Assembly (NCBI GenBank): GCA_032622095.1
Contig: CP136069.1
Span: 52,434,760-52,498,759 of the forward strand
DNA from: Siphonodentalium dalli
Lineage: Eukaryota; Mollusca; Scaphopoda; Gadilida; Siphonodentaliidae
DNA: 64,000 bases
Direction of reading: 5' to 3'
Shown in pieces: positions 13,601-25,700 of this stretch (its first letter is position 1; every line of letters begins with the position of its first letter). The position numbers and the translations under genes were made by a program. The notes under the pieces are model-generated. The model saw only the letters and a list, made by a program, of their open reading frames with translations. It did no database searches and had not been told where the DNA came from.

Positions 13601-14000
13601 GGGTCACGAAATAGAGACGGAACCCGAAAATTCATATATTACGCCATTAAAATTGGTGACGAGTAAGTATCACGGCCTAACTCTTCGTGCTTTCGACATC
13701 ATACACAGGGAACGCAATTCTGTACAGGATTTCCGCCACACGCAGTTCAGATTTTGAGAAATTGGGTCAGGACTGGTCACGAAATAGAGACGGGACCCCG
13801 GAAATTCATATATTACGCCATTAAAATTGGTGACGAGTAAGTATCACGGCCTAACTCTTCGTGATTTCGGCATCACAAACAGGGAAGGCAATTCTGAACA
13901 GGATTTCCGCCACACGCTGTTCAGATTTTGAGAAATTGGGTCAGGACGGGTCACGAAATAGAGACGGGACCCGAAAATTCATATATTACGCCATTAAAAT
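7690..14000 (+). repeat. Higher-order repeat in left arm: two copies of a 3.1-3.3 kb block
   Basis: Monomer variants at about 7,741-8,900 recur 3,134 bp downstream. From about 8,980 the offset becomes 3,308 bp, exactly one extra monomer in the second copy (about 12,030-12,200). The 92-residue frame at 9,649 is duplicated at 12,957. The blocks are nearly identical, so the duplication is recent relative to monomer divergence. Confidence 0.8.
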
Positions 14001-15559
14001 TGGTGACGAGTAAGTATCACGGCCTAACTCTTCGTGCTTTCGATATCACAGACAGGGAAGGCAATCCTGTACAGGATTTCCGCCACACGCAGTTCAGATT
14101 TTGAGAAATTGGGTCAGGACGGTTCACGAAATAGAGTCGGAACCCCGAAAATTCACATATTAGGCCATTAAAATTGGTGAGGAGTAAGTATCACCGCGTA
14201 ACTCTTCGTGATTTCGATATCAAAGACAGGGCAGGCAATTCTTTACAGGATTTCCGCCACACGCAGTTCAGATTTTAAGAAATGGGGTCAGGACGGGTAA
14301 CGAAATAGGGACGGGGCCCCGAAAATTCACATATTACGCCATTAAAATTGGTGACGAGTAAGTATCACGGCCTAACTCTTCGTGCTTTCGATATCACAGA
14401 CAGGGGCAGGCAATTATGTATAGGATTTCCGCCACACGCAGTTGATATTTTAAGAAATTGGGTCAGGACGGGTCACGAAATAGAGACGGGACCCCGGAAA
14501 TGCATATATTACGCCATTGAAATTGGTGACGAGTAAGTATCACGGCCTAGCTCTTCGTGCTTTCGATATCACAGACAGAGCAGGTAATTATGTATAGGAT
14601 TTCCGCCACACGCAGTTCAGATTTTGAGCAATTGGGTCAGGACGGGTCACGAAATAGAGTCGGGACCCCGGAAATTCATATATTACGCCATTAAAATCGG
14701 TGGGGAGTAAATATCACGACCTAGCTCTTCGTGATTTCGATATCACAGATAGGGCAGGCAATTCTGTACAGGATTTCCGCCACACGCAGTTCAGATTTTA
14801 AGAAATGGGGTCAGGACGGGTCACGAAATAGTGACGAGGCCCCGAAAATTCACATATTACGCCATTAAAATTGGCGAGGAGTATGTATCACGGCCTTTCT
14901 CGTCGTGATTTCGATAACACAGACAGGGCAGGCAATTCTGTACAGGATTTCCGCCACACGCAGTTCAGATTTTGAGAAATTTGGTCAGGACGTGTCACGA
15001 AATAGAGACGGGACCCCGGAAATTCATATATTACGCCATTAAAATGTGTGACTAGTATGTATCACGGCCTTTCTCGTCGTGATTTCGATAACACAGGCAG
15101 GGCAGGCAATTCTGTACAGGATTTCCGCCACACGCAGTTCAGATTTTAAGAAATGGGATCAGGACGGGTCATGAAATAGGGACGGGGCCCCGAAAATTCA
15201 CATATTACCTCATTAAAATTGGTGACGAGTAAGTAAAACGGCCTAACTCTTCGTGCTTTCGATACCACAGACAGGGGCAGGCAATTATGTATAGGATTTC
15301 CGCCACACGCAGTTGATATTTTAAGAAATTGGGTCAGGACTGGTCACGAAATAGAGACGGGACCCCGGAAATTCATATATTACGCCATTAAAATTGGTGA
15401 CGAGTAAGTATCACGGCCTAACTCTTCGTGATTTCGGCATCACAAACAGGGAAGGCAATTCTGAACAGGATTTCCGCCACACGCTGTTCAGATTTTGAGA
15501 AATTGTGTCAGGACGGGTCACGAAATAGAGACGGGACCCCGGAAATTCATATATTACGC

Positions 15560-18000
15560 CATTAAAATTGGTGACGAGTAAGTATCACGGCCTAACTTTT
15601 CGTGCTTTCGATATCACAGACAGGGAAGGCAATCCTGTACAGGATTTCCGCCACACGCAGTTCAGATTTTGAGAAATTGGGTCAGGACGGTTCACGAAAT
15701 AGAGTCGGAACCCCGAAAATTCACATATTACGCCATTAAAATTGGTGAGGAGTAAGTATCACGGCGTAACTCTTCGTGATTTCGATATCAAAGACAGGGC
15801 AGGCAATTCTTTACAGGATTTCCGCCACACGCAGTTCAGATTTTAAGAAATGGGGTCAGGACGGGTCACGAAATATGGACGGGGCCCCGAAAATTCACAT
15901 ATTACGCCATTAAAATTGGTGACGAGTAAGTATCACGGCCTAACTCTTCGTGCTTTCGATATCACAGACAGGGGCAGGCAATTATGTATAGGATTTCCGC
16001 CACACGCAGTTGATATTTTAAGAAATTGGGTCAGGACGGGTCACGAAATAGAGACGGGACCCCGGAAATGCATATATTACGCCATTGAAATTGGTGACGA
16101 GTAAGTATCACGGCCTAACTCTTCGTGATTTCGGCATCACACACAGGGAAGGCAATTCTGTACAGGATTTCCGCCACACGCAGTTCAGATTTTGAGAAAT
16201 TGGGTCAGGACGGGTCACGAAATAGAGACGGGACCCCGGAAATTCATATATTACGCCATTAAAATTGGTGACGAGTAAGTATCACGGCCTAGCTCTTCGT
16301 GCTTTCGATATCACAGACAGAGCAGGTAATTATGTATAGGATTTCCGCCACACGCAGTTGAGATTTTAAGAAATTGGGTCAGGACGGGTCACGAAATAGA
16401 GACGGGACCCCGGAAATTCATATATTACGCCATTAAAATCGGTGACGAGTAAGTATCACGGAGTATCTCTTCATGATTTCGACAACACAGGCAGGGCAGG
16501 CAATTCTTTACAGGATTTCCGCCACACGCAGTTCAGATTTTAAGAAATGGGGTCAGGAAGGGTCACGAAATAGGGACGGGGCCCCGAAAATTCACATATT
16601 ACGCCATTAAAATTGGTGACGAGTAAGTGTCACGACATAGATCTTCGTGATTTCGATATCACAGAGAGGGCAGGCAATTATGTATAGGATTTCCGCCACA
16701 CGCAGTTCAGATTTTAAGAAATGGGGTCAGAACGGGTCACGTAATAGAGATGGGACCCCGGAAATTCATATATTACGCCATTAAAATTGGTGACGAGTAA
16801 GTATCACGGCCTAACTTTTCGTGCTTTCGATATCACAGACAGGGAAGGCAATCCTGTACAGGATTTCCGCCACACGCAGTTCAGATTTTGAGAAATTGGG
16901 TCAGGACGGTTCACGAAATAGAGTCGGAACCCCGAAAATTCACATATTACGCCATTAAAATTGGTGAGGAGTAAGTATCACGGCGTAACTCTTCGTGATT
17001 TCGATATCAAAGACAGGGCAGGCAATTCTTTACAGGATTTCCGCCACACGCAGTTCAGATTTTAAGAAATGGGGTCAGGACGGGTCACGAAATATGGACG
17101 GGGCCCCGAAAATTCACATATTACGCCATTAAAATTGGTGACGAGTAAGTATCACGGCCTAACTCTTCGTGCTTTCGATATCACAGACAGGGGCAGGCAA
17201 TTATGTATAGGATTTCCGCCACACGCAGTTGATATTTTAAGAAATTGGGTCAGGACGGGTCACGAAATAGAGACGGGACCCCGGAAATGCATATATTACG
17301 CCATTGAAATTGGTGACGAGTAAGTATCACGGCCCAACTCTTCGTGATTTCGGCATCACACACAGGGAAGGCAATTCTGTACAGGATTTCCGCCACACGC
17401 AGTTCAGATTTTGAGAAATTGGGTCAGGACGGGTCACGAAATAGAGACGGGACCCCGGAAATTCATATATTACGCCATTAAAATTGGTGACGAGTAAGTA
17501 TCACGGCCTAGCTCTTCGTGCTTTCGATATCACAGACAGAGCAGGTAATTATGTATAGGATTTCCGCCACACGCAGTTGACATTTTAAGAAATTGGGTCA
17601 GGACGGGTCACGAAATAGAGACGGGACCCCGGAAATTCATATATTACGCCATTAAAATCGGTGACGAGTAAGTATCACGGACTATCTCTTCATGATTTCG
17701 ACAACACAGGCAGGGCAGGCAATTCTTTACAGGATTTCCGCCACACGCAGTTCAGATTTTAAGAAATGGGGTCAGGAAGGGTCACGAAATAGGGACGGGG
17801 CCCCGAAAATTCACATATTACGCCATTAAAATTGGTGACGAGTAAGTGTCACGACATAGATCTTCGTGATTTCGATATCACAGAGAGGGCAGGCAATTAT
17901 GTATAGGATTTCCGCCACACGCAGTTCAGATTTTAATAAATGGGGTCAGAACGGGTCACGTAATAGAGATGGGACCCCGGAAATTCATAAATTACGCCAT
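15560..18000 (+). repeat. Tandem 1,219-bp block (seven monomers) in left arm
   Basis: The monomer series beginning near 15,560 repeats at an offset of 1,219 bp. The same series is found again 3,308 bp further on, at about 20,090-21,300. This indicates unequal exchange in register with the 174-bp unit. Confidence 0.7.
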
Positions 18001-21000
18001 TAAAATTGGTGACGAGTAAGTATCACGGCCTAACTCTTCGTGATTTCGACATCATACACAGGGAACGCAATTCTGTACAGGATTTCCGCCACACGCAGTT
18101 CAGATTTTGAGAAATTGGGTCAGGACTGGTCACGAAATAGAGACGGGACCCCGGAAATTCATATATTACGCCATTAAAATTGGTGACGAGTAAGTATCAC
18201 GGCCTAACTCTTCGTGATTTCGGCATCACAAACAGGGAAGGCAATTCTGAACAGGATTTCCGCCACACGCTGTTCAGATTTTGAGAAATTGGGTCAGGAC
18301 GGGTCACGAAATAGAGACGGGACCCGAAAATTCATATATTACGCCATTAAAATTGGTGACGAGTAAGTATCACGGCCTAACTCTTCGTGCTTTCGATATC
18401 ACAGACAGGGAAGGCAATCCTGTACAGGATTTCCGCCACACGCAGTTCAGATTTTGAGAAATTGGGTCAGGACGGTTCACGAAATAGAGTCGGAACCCCG
18501 AAAATTCACATATTACGCCATTAAAATTGGTGAGGAGTAAGTATCACCGCGTAACTCTTCGTGATTTCGATATCAAAGACAGGGCAGGCAATTCTTTACA
18601 GGATTTCCGCCACACGCAGTTCAGATTTTAAGAAATGGGGTCAGGACGGGTCACGAAATAGGGACGGGGCCCCGAAAATTCACATATTACGCCATTAAAA
18701 TTGGTGACGAGTAAGTTTCACGGCCTAACTCTTCGTGCTTTCGATATCACAGACAGGGGCAGGCAATTATGTATACGATTTCCACCACACGCAGTTGATA
18801 TTTTAAGAAATTGGGTCAGGACGGGTCACGAAATAGAGACGGGACCCCGGAAATGCATATATTACGCCATTAAAATTGGTGACGAGTAAGTATCACGGCC
18901 TAACTCTTCGTGCTTTCGATATCACAGACAGAGCATGTAATTATGTATAGGATTTCCGCCACACGCAGTTCAGATTTTAAGAAATTGGGTCTGGACGGGT
19001 CACGAAATAGAGTCGGGACCCCGAAAATTCACATATTACGCCATTAAAATTGGTGAGGAGTAAGTATCACGGATTAGCTCTTCGTGGTTTCGATATCACA
19101 GACAGGGCAGGCAATTCTGTATAGGATTTCCGCCACACGCAGTTGAGATTTTAAGAAATTGGGTCAGGACGGGTCACGAAATAGAGACGGGACCCCGGAA
19201 ATTCATATATTACGCCATTAAAATTGGTGACGAGTAAGTATCACGGACTATCTCTTAATGATTTCGACAACACAGGCAGGGCAAGCAATTCTTTACAGGA
19301 TTTCCGCCACACGCAGTTCAGATTTTAAGAAATGGGGTCAGGACGGGTCACGAAATAGGGACGGGGCCCCGAAAATTCACATATTACGCCATTAAAATTG
19401 GTGACGAGTAAGTGTCACGGCATAGATCTTCGTGATTTCGATATCACAGAGAGGGCAGGCAATTATGTATAGGATTTCCGCCACACGCAGTTCAGATTTT
19501 AAGAAATGGGGTCAGAACGGGTCACGTAATAGAGACGGGACCCCGGAAATGCATATATTACGCCATTAAAATTGGTGAGGAGTAAGTATCACGGCGTAAC
19601 TCTTCGTGATTTCGATATCAAAGACAGGGCAGGCAATTCTTTACAGGATTTCCGCCACACGCAGTTCAGATTTTAAGAAATTGGGTCAGGACGGGTCACG
19701 AAATATGGACGGGGCCCCGAAAATTCACATATTACGCCATTAAAATTGGTGACGAGTAAGTATCACGGCCTAACTCTTCGTGCTTTCGATATCACAGACA
19801 GGGGCAGGCAATTATGTATAGGATTTCCGCCACACGCAGTTGATATTTTAAGAAATTGGGTCAGGACGGGTCACGAAATAGAGACGGGACCCCGGAAATG
19901 CATATATTACGCCATTAAAATTGGTGACGAGTAAGTATCACGGCCTAACCCTTCGTGATTTCGGCATCGAACACAGGGAAGGCAATTCTGTACAGGATTT
20001 CCGCAACACGCAGTTCAGATTTTGTGAAATTGGGTCAGGACGGGTCACGAAATAGAGACGGGACCCCGGAAATTCATATATTACGCCATTAAAATTGGTG
20101 ACGAGTAAGTATCACGGCCTAACTCTTCGTGCTTTCGATATCACAGACACAGCAGGTAATTATGTATAGGATTTCCGCCACACGCAGTTCAGATTTTAAG
20201 AAATTGGGTCTGGACGGGTCACGAAATAGAGTCGGGACCCCGAAAATTCACATATTACGCCATTAAAATTGGTGAGGAGTAAGTATCACGGCGTAACTCT
20301 TCGTGATTTCGATATCAAAGACAGGGCAGGCAATTCTTTACAGGATTTCCGCCACACGCAGTTCAGATTTTAAGAAATGGGGTCAGGACGGGTCACGAAA
20401 TATGGACGGGGCCCCGAAAATTCACATATTACGCCATTAAAATTGGTGACGAGTAAGTATCACGGCCTAACTCTTCGTGCTTTCGATATCACAGACAGGG
20501 GCAGGCAATTATGTATAGGATTTCCGCCACACGCAGTTGATATTTTAAGAAATTGGGTCAGGACGGGTCACGAAATAGAGACGGGACCCCGGAAATGCAT
20601 ATATTACGCCATTGAAATTGGTGACGAGTAAGTATCACGGCCTAACTCTTCGTGATTTCGGCATCACACACAGGGAAGGCAATTCTGTACAGGATTTCCG
20701 CCACACGCAGTTCAGATTTTGAGAAATTGGGTCAGGACGGGTCACGAAATAGAGACGGGACCCCGGAAATTCATATATTACGCCATTAAAATTGGTGACG
20801 AGTAAGTATCACGGCCTAGCTCTTCGTGCTTTCGATATCACAGACAGAGCAGGTAATTATGTATAGGATTTCCGCCACACGCAGTTGAGATTTTAAGAAA
20901 TTGGGTCAGGACGGGTCACGAAATAGAGACGGGACCCCGGAAATTCATATATTACGCCATTAAAATCGGTGACGAGTAAGTATCACGGACTATCTCTTCA

Positions 21001-22299
21001 TGATTTCGACAACACAGGCAGGGCAGGCAATTCTTTACAGGATTTCCGCCACACGCAGTTCAGATTTTAAGAAATGGGGTCAGGACGGGTCACGAAATAG
21101 GGACGGGGCCCCGAAAATTCACATATTACGCCATTAAAATTGGTGACGAGTAAGTGTCACGACATAGATCTTCGTGATTTCGATATCACAGAGAGGGCAG
21201 GCAATTATGTATAGGATTTCCGCCACACGCAGTTCAGATTTTAAGAAATGGGGTCAGAACGGGTCACGTAATAGAGATGGGACCCCGGAAATTCATATAT
21301 TACGCCATTAAAATTGGTGACGAGTAAGTATCACGGCCTAACTCTTCGTGATTTCGACATCATGCACAGGGAACGCAATTCTGTACGGGATTTCCGCCAC
21401 ACGCAGTTCAGATTTTGAGAAATTGGGTCAGGACTGGTCACGAAATAGAGACGGGACCCCGGAAATTCATATATTACGCCATTAAAATTGGTGACGAGTA
21501 AGTATCACGGCCTAACTCTTCGTGATTTCGGCATCACAAACTGGGAAGGCAATTCTGAACAGGATTTCCGCCACACGCTGTTCAGATTTTGAGAAATTGG
21601 GTCAGGACGGGTCACGAAATAGAGACGGGACCCGAAAATTCATATATTACGCCATTAAAATTGGTGACGAGTAAGTATCACGGCCTAACTCTTCGTGCTT
21701 TCGATATCACAGACAGGGAAGGCAATCCTGTACAGGATTTCCGCCACACGCAGTTCAGATTTTGAGAAATTGGGTCAGGACGGTTCACGAAATAGAGTCG
21801 GAACCCCGAAAATTCACATATTACGCCATTAAAATTGGTGAGGAGTAAGTATCACCGCGTAACTCTTCGTGATTTCGATATCAAAGACAGGGCAGGCAAT
21901 TCTTTACAGGATTTCCGCCACACGCAGTTCAGATTTTAAGAAATGGGGTCAGGACGGGTCACGAAATAGAGACGGGACCCGAAAATTCATATATTACGCC
22001 ATTAAAATTGGTGACGAGTAAGTATCACGGCCTAACTCTTCGTGCTTTCGATATCACAGACAGGGAAGGCAATCCTGTACAGGATTTCCGCCACACGCAG
22101 TTCAGATTTTGAGAAATTGGGTCAGGACGGTTCACGAAATAGAGTCGGAACCCCGAAAATTCACATATTACGCCATTAAAATTGGTGACGAGTAAGTATC
22201 GCGGCCTAACTCTTCGTGATTTCGACATCACACACAGGGAAGGCAATTATGTATAGGATTTCCGCCACACGCAGTTCAGATTTTAAGAAATGGGGTCAG

Positions 22300-22750
22300 G
22301 ACGGGTCACGAAATAGGACGGGACCCCGGAAATTCATATACTACGCCATTAAAATTGGTGACGACTAAGTACTCTTTCTTCGCCACATTAAATGGCGTAA
22401 TATAATAATTTTCGGGGTACCGACTCTGTTTCGAGAGCCGTACTAACGCCATTTCTTCAAATCTGAACTGCGTGTGGCGGAAATCCTGTACAAAATTGTT
22501 TGCCATAGTTGTATTGTTGAAATCACGAAGAGTTATGGCGTGATACTCACTCGTCGCCACTTTAAATGCCTAATATATGATGTATATTATATAATATATG
22601 AACTCTATTTTGAGACCCGTCCTGACACAATTTTCTGAAAATCTCAACTGCGTGGGGCGAAAATCCTGTACAGAATTGTCTGCCCTGTCTGTGTTGTCGA
22701 AATCACGAAGAGTAATTAAGGCTGTGATACTTACTCGCCACACATTTTAA
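22300..22750. repeat. Orientation switch (centre) of the giant inverted repeat
   Basis: The last + monomer stops after ATTGGTGACGACTAAGTA near 22,371. After a short CTCTTTCTT stretch the sequence continues as reverse-complement monomers from CGCCACATTAAATGGCG. The two monomers just right of the switch (22,381-22,740) are strongly diverged and carry a TATATTATATAATATATG insertion-like stretch. The left-side monomers are ordinary. The centre is therefore asymmetric and does not look like a clean head-to-head copy. Confidence 0.8.
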
Positions 22751-25700
22751 TGGCGTAATAAGTAAATTTTCGGGGTCCTATTTCGTGACCCGTCGTGACC
22801 CCATTTCTTAAAACCTGAACTGCGTGTGGCAGAAATCCTGTACAAAATTGCCTGCCCTGTCTGTATTGTCGAAATCACGAAGAGTCAGGCCGTGATACTT
22901 ACTCGTCACCAATTTTAATGGCGAAATAGGTAAATTTTCGGGGTCCCGACTCTATTTCGTGACCCATCCTGACCCATTTCTTAAAATCTGAACTGCGTGT
23001 GGAGGAAATCTTGTACATAATTGCCTGCCCTGCCTGTGTTGTCGAAATCACGACGAGAAAGGCCGTGATACATACTCGTCACCAATTTTAATGGCGTAAT
23101 AGATGAATTTCCGGGGTCCCGTCTCTATTTCGTGACCCGTCCAGACCCCATTTCTTAAAATCTCAACTGCGTGCGGCGGAAATCCTATACATAATTGCCT
23201 GCCCTGTCTGTGATATCGAAAGCACGAAGAGTTACGCCGTGATACTTACTCCTCACCAATTTTAATGGCGTAATATGTGAATTTCCGGGGTCCCGACTCT
23301 ATTTCGTGAACCGTCCTGACCCAATTTCACAAAATCTGAACTGCGTGTGGCGGAAATCCTGTACAGAATTGACTTCCCTGTGTGTGATGTCGAAATCACG
23401 AAGAGTTAGGCCGTGATACTTACTCGTCACCAATTTTAATGGCGTAATATATGAATTTCCGGGGTCCCGTCTCTATTTCGTGACCCGTCCTGACCCAATT
23501 TCTTAAAATCTGAACTGCGTGTGGCGGAAATCCTGTACAGAATTGCCTTCCCTGTGTGTGATGTCGAAATAACGAAGAGATAGGCCGTGATACTTACTCG
23601 TCACCAATTTTAATGGCGTAATATGTAAATTTCCGGGGTCCGTCTCTATTTCGTGACCCGTCCTGACCCAATTTCTCAAAATCTGAACTGCGTGTGGCGG
23701 AAATCCTGTACAGTATTGCCTTCCCTGTGTGTGATGTCGAAATCACGAAGAGTTAGACGTGATACTTACTCGTCACCAATTTTAATGGCGTAATATGTAA
23801 ATTTCCGGGGTCCCGTCTCTATTTCGTGACCGTGCCGGAAATCCTATACATAATTACCTACCCTGTGTGTGATATCGAAAGCACGAAGAGTTAGGCCGTG
23901 ATACTTACTCGCCAACAATTTTAATGGCGTAATATGTGAATTTTCGGGGGCCCGTCCCTATTTCATAACCCGTCCTCACCCCATTTCTTAAAATCTGAAC
24001 TGCGTGTGGCGGAAATCCTGTACAGAATTGCCTGCCCTGCCTGTGTTGTCGAAATAACGACGAGAAAGGCCGTGATACTTACTCGTCACACATTTTAATG
24101 GCGTAATATATGAATTTCCGGGGTCCCGTCTCTATTTCGTGACCCGTCCTGACCCAATTTCTTAAAATCTCAACTGCGTGTGGCGGAAATCCTATACAAA
24201 AGTACCTGCCCTGTCTGTGATATCGAAAGCACGAAGAGTTAGGCCGTGATACTTACTCGTCACCAATTTTAATGGCGTAATATGTAAATTTTCGGGGTCC
24301 CGTCTCTATTTCGTGACCCGTCCTGACCCAATTTCTAAAAATCTCAACTGCGTGTGGAGGAAATCCTATGCGTAATTGCCTGCCCCTGTCTGTGATATCG
24401 AAAGCACGAAGAGTTAGGCCGTGATACTTACTCGTCACCAATTTTAATGCCGTAATATGTGAATTTTCGGGGCCCCGTCCCAATTTCGTGACCCGTCCTG
24501 ACCCAATTTCTTAAAATCTGAAATGCGTGTGGCGGAAATCCTGTACCGAATTGCCTGCCCTATCTGCGATATCGAAATCACGGAGAGCTAGGTCGTGATA
24601 CTTACTCCCCACCAATTTTAATGGCTTAATATGTGAATTTTCGGGGTCCCGACTCTATTTCGTGACCCGTCCTGACCCAATTTCTCAAAATCTAAACTGC
24701 GTGTGGCGGAAATCCTGTACAGAAATGCCTTCCCTGTGTGTGATGTCGAAATCACGAAGAGTTAGGCCGTGATACTTACTCGTCAACAATTTTAATGGCG
24801 TAATATGTAAATTTCCGGGGTCCGTCTCTATTTCGTGACCCGTCCTGACCCAATTTCTCAAAATCTGAACTGCGTGTGGCTGAAATCCTGTACAGTATTG
24901 CCTTCCCTGTTTGTGATGTCGAAATCACGAAGAGTTAGACGTGATACTTACTCGTTACCAATTTTAATGGCGTAATATGTAAATTTCCGGGGTCCCGTCT
25001 CTATTTCGTGACCCGTCCTGACCCAATTTCTTAAAATCTGAACTGCGTGTGGCGGAAATCCTATGCGTAATTGCCTGCCCCTGTCTGTGATATCGAAAGC
25101 ACGAAGAGTTAGGCCGTGATACTTTCTCGTCACCAATTTTAATGGCGTAATATGTGAATTTTCGGGGGCCCGTCCCTATTTCATGACCCGTCCTGACCCC
25201 ATTTCTTAAAATCTGAACTGCGTGTGGTGGAAATCCTCTACAGAATTGCCTGCCCTGCCTGTGTTGTCGAAATCACGACGAGAAAGGCCGTGATACTTTC
25301 TCGTCACCAATTTTAATGGCGTAATATATGAATTTCCGGGGTCCCGTCTCTATTTCGTGACCCGTCCTGACCCAATTTCTTAAAATCTCAACTGCGTGTG
25401 GCGGAAATCCTATACAGAATTACCTGCCCTGTCTGTGATATCGAAAGCATGAAGAGTTAGGCCGTGATACTTACTCGTCACCAATTTTAATGGCGTAATA
25501 TGTGAATTTTCGGGGTCCCGTCTCTATTTCGTGACCCGTCCTGACCCAATTTCTTAAAATCTGAACTGCGTGTGGCGGAAATCCTATACATAATTGCCTA
25601 CCCTTGTCTTTGATATCGAAATCACGAAGAGTTACGCCGTGATACTTACTCCTCACCAATTTTAATGGCGTAATATGTGAATTTTCGGGGTCCCGACTCC

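Larger units (their letters stand above)
5566..22371 (+). repeat. Left arm satellite array: 174-bp monomer, about 97 copies
   Basis: Each monomer runs through recognisable landmarks: ATTACGCCATTAAAATTGG, GACGAGTAAGTATCACGG, CTCTTCGTGATTTCG, CAGGATTTCCGCCACACGCA, GGGTCAGGACGGGTCACGAA. Successive ATTACGCC words are 174 bp apart (6324, 6498, 6672). The first monomers next to the TIR are the most diverged; inner ones are homogenised. Since 174 is 58 codons, the same open frames of 62-92 residues recur in every copy, each ended by conserved stops at GAGTAA and TTTTAA. They are repeat artefacts. Confidence 0.95.
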
